A stretch of 64,000 nt of DNA from Microbotryomycetes sp. JL201 (Eukaryota > Basidiomycota > Microbotryomycetes): NCBI GenBank assembly GCA_033819885.1, contig JAQYUZ010000045.1, forward strand, positions 1-64,000, in the 5' to 3' direction. The position numbers and the translations under genes are program-made. The notes below the pieces were generated by a model that ran no database searches, had not been told where the DNA came from, and saw only the letters and a list, made by a program, of their open reading frames with translations. Of the stretch, positions 31,820 to 43,159 are shown piece by piece (positions within the stretch are counted from its first letter, which is position 1; every line of letters begins with the position of its first letter).

Positions 31820-34284
31820 ATGAGCGCGCCACCAGGATCCGCGGAAGGACAATCGTTCTGGCAAGGAGTGCTTTTCGAGGCGGGCAAACATGCTCAGACA
31901 CACTCACCGCCACCGAGCTTCGCAAAGCGAATAGTTGTGCTCTATACATTGGCCGGCATGTAAGCTTGTGGCTCTACAACTGACAAACAAAGCTGAGCGC
32001 GTATGTCCGCCTCAGTGCACTGCTGGCCACCCTCATTCATTTAGCTCTCATTCTGCTCGAATGTCGGAAGAGGGGCAGAGAGTCGCTCTGGTTGTTCAGC
32101 TGGATTCCGCGAAGCAGAGGCACCTACATCGTCACAAAGTAAGACGAGATCCAAGTTTGTCTCAAGTATCCAGCTCACAATATGGGGGACAGCGTCAAGC
32201 TTTCGAATGCCATCATCTCAGTCATCAGTCTCACCATTGTCATTCCATACATTTGGAACACGCAACAGACCGTGCTCTACAGAGTGGACGAGAAATACTC
32301 GGGAGCGTGGCGGGCATTTGTAGCCATTCCCATGATCCTGCACGTATTGTTGTTGTCTTTTGGTCAAGTGCAGGCCTACCTCGTTCGAGGCGATTCAATC
32401 GTAGGCGCCAAGGAGAGACACAGATGGGATCTGCTGCCTTCTGCCCGGGCTGCCAACTTTGTGTTCCTTTGTCTGGGAACCTTGATCGTTTTGGGCATGC
32501 TGGTGAGATCTCCCGCCGTGTTTCGCAGCTCTAGATTAACGCTCCTTCTGTGAAGTCTGCCGCCCTCGCTCTCAGTGTATTTGGCGTGCGCATCAACAAC
32601 GCCTTTCAGGATCTGACGGCCGAAGTATTGGCCATTAATGATCGGCTCGGCGGACGTTACGACGACGAGGCGTTTTCAGAGATCCTGCCGGAGATCCAGG
32701 CAATGACCGATGCCGGTCTGCAGTATTCTCAGTGCGCTTTCGCTCGAACGAACATCTGTTATACTGGGCACTGATAATCATTCCGACAGTTTTTTCCTTG
32801 CGTTCTACGCGACGGCGAGCTTTGCGACCTTTTCATTGCTGACGGTCAGCGGGTAGATCGAGTGTTCGGTCCGCAAAAAGCTGAAAATGGTTTCGCCAGG
32901 TGAATGTTGGTGCAATCGGCTTGTCGCGCCTCGTTCGTCGACGAGCGCGTCAGCACATCATTTCCTTCAGCGAAGGCGAGTCTGCGCCTCTGCCAACGTC
33001 GTCAACGCGACCCTGTCTCAACCACATGGCATCGTTCACAACATCTATGAGCGGCCACAGCGATCTCGACGTGTGCCTCGACAAGAATGACATTTCGCAG
33101 CTTTCGCCGAAAGCTCTCCAGCTGCTTGCAGAAAGAGCATCACATGGACTGAGAGGGCAGCAGGCTCGAAAGATGTTGGTGCTGCTCAAGGCGGAACGAG
33201 ATCTGGTCATTGTGAGAGCGATGAGTTGGCACCAGACCGCTCCATGCTGACAGAGCAACGTCATCAGACTGCGTTGTGGCTAGCCACCGTCAGTGCAGCG
33301 GCTTGCGGTCTCGCCATGTGGTATACAATCGCCTTGGCTGCTATGAACACCTGGGAGGACGGCTTTGCCACGCAAGAGGCGGCTTTGCTGTCGCTCACAT
33401 GGTTGTACACCTGTTTCCTTCTACTTTGTCAGCCTTACATCCTACGCGATTCGTTTCGACAGTACTTCTCAACCAAATCCTATTCCCGACGAAGACACGC
33501 GGCCCTCTACGGCACGACGGACGACTCTGCCTTTCGGACATGGCTCTGGCGACTGAAACCTGGTTGGTCTTCACGGCAACGTGACAACGCGTCGTCGATA
33601 AAAAACAGTCTAGCATTCTCAACCTTGCAGACGCAGAAGTCGCGTCATGTTCTTGCACCGTCCTCCATGGTTAGAGTCGTCATTGAGGAGAAGCAATTTG
33701 AAGAGTACAGGACGGACGAGATGTACGAAGGTGTCGAGACGAGGATCGAAGGAGGCGTGTTTCTCCAAACTGGAGGCCGAAGGACGTCTGATCCGGATAC
33801 TATCGACCTCAGCGCAGCTCGACGGAGCTCTGCCGCCTCCACAAAGAGTATTTCAAGTGACGGACTGTTGAAGCCCCCTACAGCTGTACACTTGCGAGGT
33901 GGTGCGACTGGTGGACTTCCATTAATGCCACAGGAAGACGCTTCTGGCCGATGTCCAACCAGACACATCCAGTGGCGCAGACCTGACTGGACGACAGCAA
34001 AGAACTTGAACGCCCCACCAGTAACCGTCCCCACTTTCCGCATTACCAGACCTGGTCTTGTACCTCGACTCGAAGGGCAGGACGCCATGACCAACATCGT
34101 TTCTACGCTGCCAGAAACCGTATTGCCGGGCACAGAGCCGTCTACGCCCGACATGCATGGGGGATCTGGTCCCATCTTGACAACATCGTTCAGCGAAGCT
34201 GTTCCTGTCGAATGGCTGCTCGGTCCCCCCTCACCCTCAAGTCCCCCGCCACGAGGCGGGCGCAAGAACTCTCGCGCCCTTTGA
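31820..34284 (+). CDS. Seven-helix membrane protein, GPCR-like topology
   Basis: I do not recognise the family. Seven exons (31820..31959, 31998..32138, 32193..32502, 32556..32722, 32790..32844, 32900..33211, 33256..34284) join in phase to 717 residues. Seven hydrophobic stretches can be counted: LSALLATLIHLALILL, AIISVISLTIVIPYIW, FVAIPMILHVLLLSFG, FVFLCLGTLIVLGML, FYATASFATFSLL, WLATVSAAACGLAMWY and LLSLTWLYTCFLLL. There is a charged loop of about 70 residues between helices 5 and 6 and a soluble tail of about 260 residues rich in Ser/Arg/Pro. That layout (seven spans, long third inner loop, long tail) resembles a receptor, but transporters and RTA1-type proteins also have seven spans. Exon 2 uses a weak GCTGAG acceptor, which is the only one keeping the frame. 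It is convergent with the coiled-coil gene. Confidence 0.75.
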
Positions 34285-34388
34285 CGCTCACGCAAGCCCA
34301 TAGGATGGTGACCATCGAGTCACATAGTATCTCATTGTCAAAATCACTTGATTGTTGTCACTACAAGCGCTTCAATTCGATCGTTCGA

Positions 34389-35449
34389 TCAAGAGGTCAC
34401 AATATTCCGGCCGACTTCAGCATCAAACTCGAACTCAGAGTCGTCCTCCTGGAGTATGACTCTGCGCGCTTTGATGGGCTTCTTGTCTTCTCGCGTGCGT
34501 TTGCCGATGTTCGTTGCCTGTCGAGGCGGGCAGCGCGCGTCTCCGTCTGCACTCAGATAGCACTTTTCTCGCTCTATATCTGGAAGCCCGACGGGGATCT
34601 CAGATCCCAAAGCGGCTGTCAATGCCCAGTCGGCAACTCGTTGTGCCCGAAGCTGGGTCTGGGTGGTGGCGCCACCAGCGCACAATCTTGGCCAATCTGC
34701 ACTCGTACTTGGAGCAACAGAACCGGTGTCGACCATCTTCTCGGCAGACGCGATACCTTGTGATCCATTTGAAGGGTTTACGAAGCGAGTGCTCTGGCGC
34801 TCGTGGGCGGTCGAACCGAGTCTTTGTTTCTTATTGGGCGGAGCTCGCACCGGTGAAGGCATAGTCATGTCCTGAGCTGGCGCAAAATACCTCTTTGGCT
34901 TCACTTGCGCTTCGATCGTGGCCAACTGAGCCTGCAAGCCGTTCAAGGCTCCTTTCAGGAGCGTTTGGTCTTTGTCTCCTTTCGCCACAACAGCCTGTTC
35001 GAGTCGGGTTTCGAGGGCCGTAAAGTTTTTCTTGATCTGCTCGATTTGTTTCTTGGTCGTTGGAAAACCGTCGCGGATGCTTTTTGCCAGGGTCTGCTTG
35101 GTGCCACCGATATCGGATTTCATCTGCTCGAGCGTTTGAGTGACTGGCTTCAGAGCTAACGGCAGCGTTGAAGAAATCTGATCTGATGCAAGTTGCAACA
35201 GAACTTGCTCTGAGTGCACGGTGTCAACGCGCTATTCGCTGTCGTGGAGTGGCGTCGTTGCTTACGTCGCTGCGCTTCGCCATCTCTCCACTGGGCAAGC
35301 TCTGTGCGGAATTGATCGACGATAGTTGATAACGTTCGAGTGTGCTGAAGCTCTTTTCGGACTTCGTCAAGTTCAATCTTGATGGCATCGAGCGCCGTTC
35401 TGAGTCGCAAGCTGTCGAGCGAGTCCATACCACAGCGATGGGGCTCCAT
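34389..35449 (-). CDS. Unrecognised coiled-coil protein
   Basis: Two exons (35449..35266 and 35209..34389; GTAAGC donor, CTCAG acceptor) give 334 residues. An alternative ATG lies seven codons downstream. The N-terminal 180 residues form long amphipathic helices with heptad-like spacing (IKIELDEVRKELQHTRTL, TKKQIEQIKKNFTALETRL). The C-terminal half is disordered, basic and Ser/Thr/Pro-rich, with KKQRLGS- and KRTREDKKPIK-type clusters that could be nuclear localisation signals, and it ends in an acidic patch. No enzyme motif is visible. A nuclear scaffold or a chromosome-axis or kinetochore-type protein would fit this plan, but that is only inference. It shares a 114-nt head-to-head gap with BNA1. 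Confidence 0.7.
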
Positions 35450-35563
35450 AAGGTGAATTGGACACGAATGACTTTTGGCGCAAGATAAGAGGCTGCCGCG
35501 GTCAACGAGGAAAGTAGAGTGCTGAGCTCGAGCCTCTCTCGCTCCTCCGCACCGACACCCGTC
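35450..35563. promoter_or_regulatory. Very short bidirectional promoter
   Basis: Only 114 nt lie between the start codons of the coiled-coil gene (minus) and BNA1 (plus). Both core promoters must sit here or extend into the coding parts. No TATA box is seen. Confidence 0.5.
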
Positions 35564-36491
35564 ATGATGCTCCCGCCGATCAACTTCAGCAAGTGGCTGT
35601 CCGAGAACGGTGACAAGCTGAAACCTCCAGTCAACAACTACTGTCTGTGCGTCCGCACCTGACCTGCAGGATTGTCGCGGATGCTGCGATCCGAGTCAGC
35701 TTCTGTCATCGCCGCTGATCAATGACGATGTCGTTCATGCAGTTACGACGGCGGCGACTTTACAATCATGGTAGTCGGTGGACCGAATGCGCGAAACGGT
35801 TAGCATACTATCCTTTACCGGCAAGAATCCTGCGGCGGAAAGTTGACGATGCACACTTGAACAGATTATCACATCAATGAGACCGAAGAGTGGTTCTATC
35901 AAGTTAAAGGCCGAATGACATTGAAAGTTGTAGACGAGACCGTCAAGTCTACACAGCGGCAACCGATCAACGACGAAGGGCTGGAGGCTCTGACGGTTGA
36001 AGGCGGCGTCTTTCGAGAGATAGAGATTTGCGAGGGCGAAATGTTCTTGCTGCCCGGTACGTTATCGATCAGCAGGTGAACGATCATGTCTCATGCTCTG
36101 GGTGCTCCAGCAAACACGCCACACAACCCGACGCGGTACGCCGATACGATCGGTCTCGTAGTTGAGCGAGTTCGGCCACCCACAGCAACAGGTTCGTTTC
36201 AAAAATTGGAATTAAAACGAAGAGCGTCGTTGCTGACGCCTCGAGACGCGGACAGATCGCTTGCGATGGTACTGCCAGTCTGGAAAGCACGAACAGCCTA
36301 CCGTCATTCGCGAACGCGCATTCCACTGCACTGATTTGGGCACGCAGCTCAAACCCATAATTCAAGTGCGTCCGCTGCTCTTGTCACGAGATCAACTGTG
36401 CAGGGCTCACTCACCATCGCCGTAGGAGTGGATGTCGAAGGCAGAGTTGCGCAAATGTCCTGCATGTGGCTTTGAGGCGCCTGCCAAGTAG
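35564..36491 (+). CDS. BNA1: 3-hydroxyanthranilate 3,4-dioxygenase (Bna1)
   Basis: Opens the ring of 3-hydroxyanthranilate to the precursor of quinolinate in NAD synthesis from tryptophan (kynurenine pathway), a cytosolic Fe(II) enzyme. Exons 35564..35646, 35743..35798, 35865..36056, 36111..36191, 36256..36365 and 36426..36491 give 195 residues, as in fungal and bacterial forms (the animal enzyme is longer). The cupin core is clear: [20 protein letters not shown] supplies His and Glu iron ligands, and [21 protein letters not shown] the second His. The C-terminus [15 protein letters not shown] carries the CxxC of the second, rubredoxin-like metal site, together with an upstream FHCTDL cysteine. 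Two ATGs lie in tandem at 35564 and 35567; either would serve. Confidence 0.95.
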
Positions 36492-36817
36492 GAATTGATC
36501 ATTCGAGAACCAAGTACCTCCCTCGTTCTGTTTTGTTCTGTGTGTTGTATCTCAAAGAAAGCTCGCCCTCAGGGCTGTCGACCAGTGTTTCACAGCCTAA
36601 GTATGCGCAAGTATGTACGTCAGAGAATGCAGAAGCTATGGACAAGTAGTCTGAAGTAAAGAAAAAGCGTCGTGTGTGCTTGAAAGCCAAGATTATAGGC
36701 ACAGCCCGGTCTTTGGCCTGTACGGTGCCACGGTTGTCAGATCCAGCTTGCTTGCCTGAAATCACACTAACATACCTCTGTGAAAACGTCTGAGAATAGA
36801 AGCAAGCCCGCTGCAAA
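36492..36817. other. Tail-to-tail gap
   Basis: Lies between the BNA1 stop and the stop of the next minus-strand gene. It should contain both 3' UTRs. I see nothing else; the overlapping minus-strand frame at 36499..37017 runs into the gene to its right in another frame and is a shadow. Confidence 0.45.
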
Positions 36818-37711
36818 CTATTGCTCCGACAACATCGTGACCAATGGATCCGACTTTTTGGGCGCTGCCGACACGCCGTCCTCTTCTTCCTCTTCGTTTT
36901 CCTCGTCTTCGTCGTCAATGAAGCTTGTACGCTCTGGGAACGGAGTCCTGACAATCGATTTTGTCGACCTGAATGGCCTCTCGACGATGAAACGATCTTG
37001 TGGCGAGTTGCCGTCACTCAAAGCTGGCGTGACTGCCGCGCTGCTCTCTCCAATGACAGTCTTTGGTATTGTGTCGTCGAGCTTGTCGAGCGAATCTACA
37101 GGAATCTTGGCAAGTGGCGGCGAAGGCACCTTGAGAGTAGGCAGCTTCGATTCGAGTTCGCTCAAGGCGAGGGCCATTGCAGGTCGGCCTGCACTGCTGC
37201 TGCTCGATTTACGTCGCTGAAGCAAAGACGAAGACGTTGTTGTAGCTGGTTGCGGTACATTTGAGCTGGGACCCGGCCCGATCGACTGCGCATGCCTCGG
37301 CGGCGCAGGGCGTCCGCCGTAGCGTCCGGCGAGCGCACCGCCAACAGAATGGGCTCGAACGGACCTCGCGGCGTGTTGGACAGCTTCGTTGGATCCAACA
37401 CTTGACGGTCCGGGCGCTGCTGTGCGAGATTCGACGAAATTCGAATCGATTACGTCGCTTCTGTTCGCGCTGTTCTGCGAAGTCGCCGGAGTCGCAGAAG
37501 ATTGTTGCGACAATGCGACGTCCGATCCGAGATCGTGCACCGGTGGCGGCAAGTAGCTCGACACTGGATCTGGGCTGAACCTTGGCACAGAGTGCAACAC
37601 GAACGAGTTGGCCGAAGAGCTCGAGCTCGACCGTCGAAGCGCTGATGGCCGGCGCGGAGGTCCTGGCAGTCTGTGAGCAGGCGTCGAAGGCGGGCTCAGG
37701 CAGGTCGACAT
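36818..37711 (-). CDS. Unrecognised disordered protein with acidic tail
   Basis: A single-exon frame of 297 residues, unusual among these intron-rich genes. It starts MSTCLSPPSTPAHRLPGPP and is Ser/Pro/Ala-rich throughout (RRSSSSSSANS, RRKSSSSSAGRP), which suggests an unstructured protein with many possible phosphorylation sites. Near the C-terminus is an acidic block (SFIDDEDEENEEEEEDG) followed by a short conserved-looking end (KKSDPLVTMLSEQ). No domain, signal peptide or membrane span is visible. Composition and the absence of stops over 894 nt, together with a clean ATG, support coding. I cannot suggest a function. It is divergent from the aminotransferase gene. Confidence 0.65.
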   Translation of the reverse strand: MSTCLSPPSTPAHRLPGPPRRPSALRRSSSSSSANSFVLHSVPRFSPDPVSSYLPPPVHDLGSDVALSQQSSATPATSQNSANRSDVIDSNFVESRTAAPGPSSVGSNEAVQHAARSVRAHSVGGALAGRYGGRPAPPRHAQSIGPGPSSNVPQPATTTSSSLLQRRKSSSSSAGRPAMALALSELESKLPTLKVPSPPLAKIPVDSLDKLDDTIPKTVIGESSAAVTPALSDGNSPQDRFIVERPFRSTKSIVRTPFPERTSFIDDEDEENEEEEEDGVSAAPKKSDPLVTMLSEQ

Positions 37712-38153
37712 GTTGTAATGAGCTTCGAGTGGCGGCGTAGCGTGGCGCAGATCTTAAAAATGGTGGGGAAAAACAACGTGAGGACAGCGTGAGCACCCCG
37801 CTTTTTTGCTGGGCCCGCCTGCGCAGCGAGGCGATGTGAAAGCTCCAAATCCCAGACAATCTCAAAATTTGGCTACCTCAAGTCGAACGCACGATAGAAG
37901 AGACAGCGAGGGGCGAATTCATAATTTTCGGGTGCATCTCGCTTGAGCCCCACTGAGACGTCACGTGCGCATCAGGAGGGGATATACAAAACGATGCTCG
38001 GCAGGACCACATCTGCTCTAGTTCCTGCAAAGTCAAGGCCCGTTCAGTGCGAGTGAGCTGTTCATAACAGACGGGAAGCCGTCGGTATGTCCACTGCCCG
38101 TGCAGGTCCGACTCGGATCCGACGTCGAACGCTCAAGTCCAGTTACCTGAGCC
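37712..38153. promoter_or_regulatory. Divergent promoter region
   Basis: A 442-nt head-to-head gap. A TATA-like gatatacaaaac at 37981-37992 on the plus strand lies about 165 nt before the aminotransferase ATG. Its use is a guess. No other element stands out. Confidence 0.35.
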
Positions 38154-40082
38154 ATGCCCGTGCTATCTACACGCGGACAAAGAGCTTTTGCTCGTCCTCC
38201 ATTGCTCAAGTCAGTCGGTCGCTGGCACAAGCGCCCTCCGTCGGCTTCATCGACTGAAGCGTGCTATTGCGAGAACCTCACCAATCGCTGACGCAATCCA
38301 CAATATCAGGTGCTCTCTCTTTGAATGCCAATTTACATGTCAGAACAGATCTGGAGTTGTATCGCTCGGCATCGCAGAAACTCGCGCCTCTTCGAGTTTC
38401 TGGTCGAGTACTACCGACAGAATTTTGCCCTCGAATACACTGACTTGACTTGTGAGTATGACTCAAGCGCTCGGGCATAAAGCAGCGAGCTGATCGACAC
38501 TGGAACAGACGGCACCGCTCTAACAGGCTCAGTTCGCCTGTTCACGGCGCTCAACCACCTATTCGCTCAGTACTTCAATCCTCACGTGCCAGTCTCGCGC
38601 AACCACATCGTGGCTGGATCTGGCTGCTCCTCCATCATCGACAGCGTCGTGTCGTCTCTGGCTGATCCCAACGATGGCGTACTTCTAGCCAAGCCATTCT
38701 ACAATGGATTCGTCGCTTCCTTTGAATGCAGAAACGGAGTTCAAGCTGTCGGTGTCTCGCTTGAGAAGGGACACGAAGCCGAACCTAGCGCTATCGCCGC
38801 CTTCGAACGCGCGCTCGCAGAGTCGAATGCTCGTGGCGTCAAGATTCGTGCCGTCATGCTCTGCAATCCGCACAATCCGCTGGGTGAGCATCAGCGCTGC
38901 ACATGAGGTGCAAAATTTCTGAAAATGCTTGTCGCAGGCTTTTGCTATTCCCGCGAAACTCTCCTCGCGTATTGCAGATTTGCCGAAAAACACGACTTGC
39001 ACTTGATCAGCGACGAGATCTAGTCAGTCAGATTGCTTTCGAGTACATCCTGAGACTGATTGAGAGGACTCTTTCGCACAGTGCATTGTCGACGTTCGAG
39101 ACACCAGAGTGGCCCAACGCCACCCCTTTCACGTCCGTGCTCGCTCTTGATGTCAAGCATGAAGCTGGATGCGACCCGTCTCGCGTCCACTGCATCTATG
39201 GCGCCAGTAAAGACTGGGGCTGTAACGGCTTGCGTGTCGGATGTCTCGTGTCCCAATACAACCCTCAGCTCGTTACTGCGATGGAGTCCTCGGCGCTCTT
39301 GCTCAAGATCTCGAGCGTATCTGACGCGCTGTGGTCGACGTTGCTTTTGGATCAAGTCCATTTGCCAAAATACGTTGACATGAACCGGAGAGTGCTGGCG
39401 GAGGCGCACGCAGACGCTGTGGCGTGGCTCAAAAGCCATGACATTCCCTTTCGACCGAGCAACGCAGGCGAGTCTACATTTTACCGAATCTTCTCGTAGT
39501 CAATTGGCGTGCTACAGACGAGCTGACGACTGAAGGCGTTGTCAGGTCATTTCATCTGGATGGACTTGCGCAAGTTTCTACCGACTACAAGTTCTGAAGG
39601 AGAGCGCCTGCCTGTTGGCATGGCTCAAGAAGAAGAGCTATTCAATCGCTTTGCAGCGAATCGAGTCATCGTCGTGAGTCTGAGTTGCTTCGTCGGGCGT
39701 CCCGCTCAGCTCTTTTTGATACGTGTTGTGACGCGGCAACGTGCAGGCTCGCGGGGCAGCTTATGCCAACACCGAGCCAGGCTGGTTCCGCTTGACGTTC
39801 ACGATCAGGCAGGACTATTTTCAGATTGGTTTAGGCCGAGTTGAAAAGGCTTTAGGATTGCCTGTGACCCGAGGCGAGCGTGAAGAGAAAGCAGAGCGAG
39901 AGCGAGAACTTAGCGGCAGCGGTAGCGATGTTGGCGGCACATCGCAGAGCGCGACAGGAGAAGGCGCCGAGCATAGAGTTGGAGTCGTGACGTGTGAAGA
40001 GAGGGGCCTGAAGCAGCTTGAGAAAGAGGTGGACATGGTCAACGAGGCGCTCGCCAAGGCTTCCGTCCGAACGGATCTTTGA
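38154..40082 (+). CDS. ACC-synthase-like PLP aminotransferase, apparent 1-nt frameshift
   Basis: Fold type I PLP enzyme of the aminotransferase class I/ACC synthase-like group. Exons 38154..38209, 38274..38309, 38349..38451, 38509..38883, 38938..39022, 39082..39467, 39546..39673 and 39747..40082. Landmarks: LSTRGQRAF, SGVVSLGIAE, NHIVAGSGCSSIID, CNPHNPLG, LHLISDEIYALSTFE, and YGASKDWGCNGLRVG with the PLP lysine. Exon 3 is one base short. GVVSLGIAE is in one frame and NSRLFEFLVEYYRQNF, its expected continuation, starts in the next, at a GAAAC near 38385-38395 where GAAAAC would restore the frame. This could be a sequence error or a real mutation. All later exons are intact, so I lean towards error or a very recent change. 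Intron 39468..39545 is GC-AG. The substrate is unknown; true ACC synthase activity is not implied. Confidence 0.85.
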
Positions 40083-40206
40083 CAAATCCAAGTTTGAACG
40101 TTGAATCAAACTCGGGCCTATCAGATTTGTTGTAACATAATTCAGGTGTACTGGTCATTCATCGCATGAGGACTCAACTCTTCTTTGTGCGACACCCTTC
40201 TTCACG

Positions 40207-41320
40207 ATGCAGTCGGACCGCATGGAAGTGGACAACAGCGCCGCAGCGACTGGAGATGGTGAGCTACTTGTGACTCATGTTGTATGCCGTACAAGGCTTA
40301 GCTGACTGTGAACGAATTACGTCCGCTCCCGACCCTCGTCGCCATGCACCGCTATCGCCGCGTGTATCGCGAAGCAGCAGGCAAGATTAAGCGCAAAGGG
40401 CGAGGATTTGCGAACGGCCAAGGTGAATACTCTGATCGGACGTGGGCCAGCGGTGTCGAGGTAGCAGTGTTGACGGCGCGAGAGTGCACGCGCGGCGACC
40501 GCTGCCTCAGCGAGACCTATTTTGTTTCTGATGTGCCTCATCTGATTGCTTACGTCGTGATGCTCAGATGCAGGAGCCGGCGACGAGCAGGCCTACGACA
40601 GCATCGACGTTGACGGCCCCGAGCCAACTGCCGGCAGCAACCCGCAGCGATGTACGTGTATAATGCGGCTGCGCTTCAGCAATGCAACAAGGAGCGTCCA
40701 CACTGACACTTCCTGGCCGTAACCTTCGCGACTCGTGTGCAGCCGTCGAAGGGTGGATCGTGATTGTCACAAACGTTCATGAAGAGGCATCAGAAGAAGA
40801 TTTGCAAGACAAGTTCGGAGAGTACGGAGACGTTCAAAATTTGCACTTGAATCTCGACAGGCGGACAGGCTACGTCAAGGTGAGGGACACATTTCGCGCG
40901 TGCACGCGGCCGAGGCCAATGGTAGCGAAGCGGAGGCAGGGCTTGGACTGCAGACGCAGACGACCGATGGTTCTCATACACCGCAGATAGCGTCACTGAC
41001 CGTGTGACTTCATTTCTCGTCTTTCAGGGTTATGCTCTCATCGAGTACGCCAAGCGGGAAGAGGCAGAGGCTGCCATCGCTGGCGCGTCTGGATCGCAAT
41101 TGCTCGAGCAGACCATCAAGTGCGACTTTGCGTTTGTGCGCCCTCCAGTCAAGTACGTCTTGGTCCATCCGTTGCTCTCTTGTTGCACAGAGGCATGTTG
41201 GTCTGATAGAAGTTTCGTTTTAATAGGCCGTCGGAAGTGAAAGGTGCCGCAAGACGCGGTGGACGAGACCGAAGTGCTTCGCCACAGCGCAGGCAACCGC
41301 TTAGGAACAGGATTGACTAG
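40207..41320 (+). CDS. Y14: Exon junction complex RNA-binding protein Y14 (RBM8A)
   Basis: Core exon junction complex protein that pairs with Mago and marks spliced mRNAs in the nucleus. Exons 40207..40258, 40375..40422, 40568..40651, 40743..40879, 41028..41152 and 41227..41320 give 179 residues; human RBM8A has 174. The order matches: acidic N-terminus, [25 protein letters not shown], then [20 protein letters not shown] opening the single RRM with [19 protein letters not shown] and [17 protein letters not shown]. The C-terminal tail is Arg/Ser-rich ([15 protein letters not shown]), where phosphorylation is known in the family. Y14 is kept mainly by intron-rich fungi and lost in budding yeast, which fits this intron density. 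It lies 124 nt downstream of the aminotransferase on the same strand. Confidence 0.95.
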
Positions 41321-41635
41321 AGGCGGCGCGGAAAAGTGCAGCTGCTTTGTTGAATGGTCGCAGCAACCATTGAGAAAATTGGGCACAGCTTAACAGTCAC
41401 GTGCGTGCTTGCGCTGGCTGAGCTTGAGAAGTGAAATGTCAGCGCGTTGTAACACTTTGCATAATCAAGTCAACCGACAGTCACCAGAAAGTCTCGCTGG
41501 CGTGTAGAAAGCGCACTCCTCTGAGGTCATGTGACTGCCAAGCAGCCGACTGGTTTTCGGAAATTCAGAGAGGGCCGCTTCTCCACTTCTTTCCTTTGTA
41601 CCAACGCTCTATTCGGCTTCCTCGACGTATTCTTG
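41321..41635. promoter_or_regulatory. CAR1 upstream region
   Basis: Gap between Y14 and arginase on the plus strand. It should hold the Y14 3' UTR and the arginase promoter. An in-frame ATG at 41531 could extend arginase by 35 residues, but the family start favours 41636. Confidence 0.4.
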
Positions 41636-43159
41636 ATGGCACGATCCAACTTTTTGAAGACGCCGTTGACTGCTGGCATTGTCGCTGCGCCGTTCAGGTG
41701 GGCAAGCGATGGGCATGGCCGACGAGCCGATGAATGCCGAACGGCGCCGTTCTGACCGTAATATCTCTCCCCGGACTCTTTCGTCTTGATTGTCAACAGC
41801 GGGGGCCAGCCAAAAGCAGGTGTCGACGTCAGTCCGAGTTGTGCTTGTGCAACATAAAGTCTGCAATGGCTGATGCTCCTCCAACTAGACTGGCCCACTC
41901 GAGCTCGTCTCATCCGGCCTCCTTGATGACATCCAAGTGCGGACTGCAGTCTGACGAGCTGCTGGCACTGTTGATTGACTTTTCAGCGTACAGACTCTTG
42001 GCTGGGCTGTTGATTTCCAAAACAGAGACCAGCTCGACCAGTCAATCACTTCCGACGGACCACAAGACACAGACATTGGCAAGCTCAAGAAACCTCGTCT
42101 AGTGTCAAGGGTAAATACTCCATTGCTGTCGACGTCTGCCGTGCGCTCTTTCGGGACTGACGGAGCTGTCAACAGGTCAACAAGGAACTGGCCGAGCGCG
42201 TGTACGAACATGCGAGCAAAGGACAGCTGACTGTCACGCTTGGTGGAGATCATTCTCTTGTGCGTCTGCCATTCGTCGTTTGCGCGCTGAGTGAAGCTGA
42301 CATGACGTGGACGCTTCCCCGAGCAGGCCATGGGCACTGTCTCTGGCACATTCAGACAATACCCAGACGCCGCCTTGATCTGGATCGACGCACACGCGGA
42401 CATCAACACCCCGTTGACGACCCCGAGTGGAAATCTGCACGGTTGCCCAGTCTCGTTCCTGATGGGCTTGCCTGGCACAAGCGAGCAAGAGATTCCTGAA
42501 TTTGGATGGATCAAGCCATGCTTAAAGCCAGAGAGGCTCGTGTACATTGGCTTGCGAGACATTGACGAAGGAGAGCGCAAGATTCTCAAAGAAAACAGTG
42601 AGTGCAGTCGCCGTTTCGTTCGCAAGCCATCATTACGGAAGCTGACATACAACGGACCCAAAGACATCAAGTGCTTCACTATGTACCATGTCGACAAGTT
42701 TGGTATCGGCAAGGTCGTTGATATGGCACTCGACCACGTCGGTCGTGAGAGGCCTATTCATTTGAGCTTCGATGTCGATGCCCTCGACCCGGTCGAAGCT
42801 CCCTCCACGGGAACTGCTGTACGTTGCTCGCCGTTCTGCTCAGTTGTACAAACGGTTGGCAGTGAGTTCTGATTCTGTTGACGATAGGTTCGAGGCGGCT
42901 TGACGTTCCGCGAAGGTCACTTTATCTGCGAAGCCATCGCAGAAACTGGCAACCTCGTCTCGTTTGACATTATGGTCAGTCGCCCGCCTTTGAACCTCTT
43001 TTCTTCCCTACAGTCGATTGTCAGAGCCGATCACTGAATCGTGTTTTGCCTTTTTGCCAGGAAATCAATCCATCTTTGGGAGACAGTCTGTCGGTCAAGC
43101 AGACTGTCAACGTCGGCAGGTCATTGACGAGATGCGCGCTCGGCGAGACATTGTTGTGA
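41636..43159 (+). CDS. CAR1: Arginase (Car1)
   Basis: Hydrolyses arginine to ornithine and urea with a binuclear manganese centre, in the cytosol. Exons 41636..41697, 41800..41827, 41889..41936, 41994..42110, 42176..42259, 42327..42597, 42664..42818, 42888..42974 and 43061..43159 give 316 residues, normal for the family. Metal-binding motifs are complete: GGDHSL (about 108-113), [11 protein letters not shown] (about 127-137), and SFDVDALDP with its two aspartates. The flanks match as well: [20 protein letters not shown] at the N-terminus, [26 protein letters not shown] and the ending EINPSLGD...TLL. Two exons are very short (28 and 48 nt) yet fit exactly. In fungi arginase is usually induced by arginine; no operator could be identified here. 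Confidence 0.95.

Noticed and set aside
41527-41913. Minus-strand 128-codon frame
   Set aside because: It is the antisense of arginase exons 1-3, which are fixed by conserved residues.
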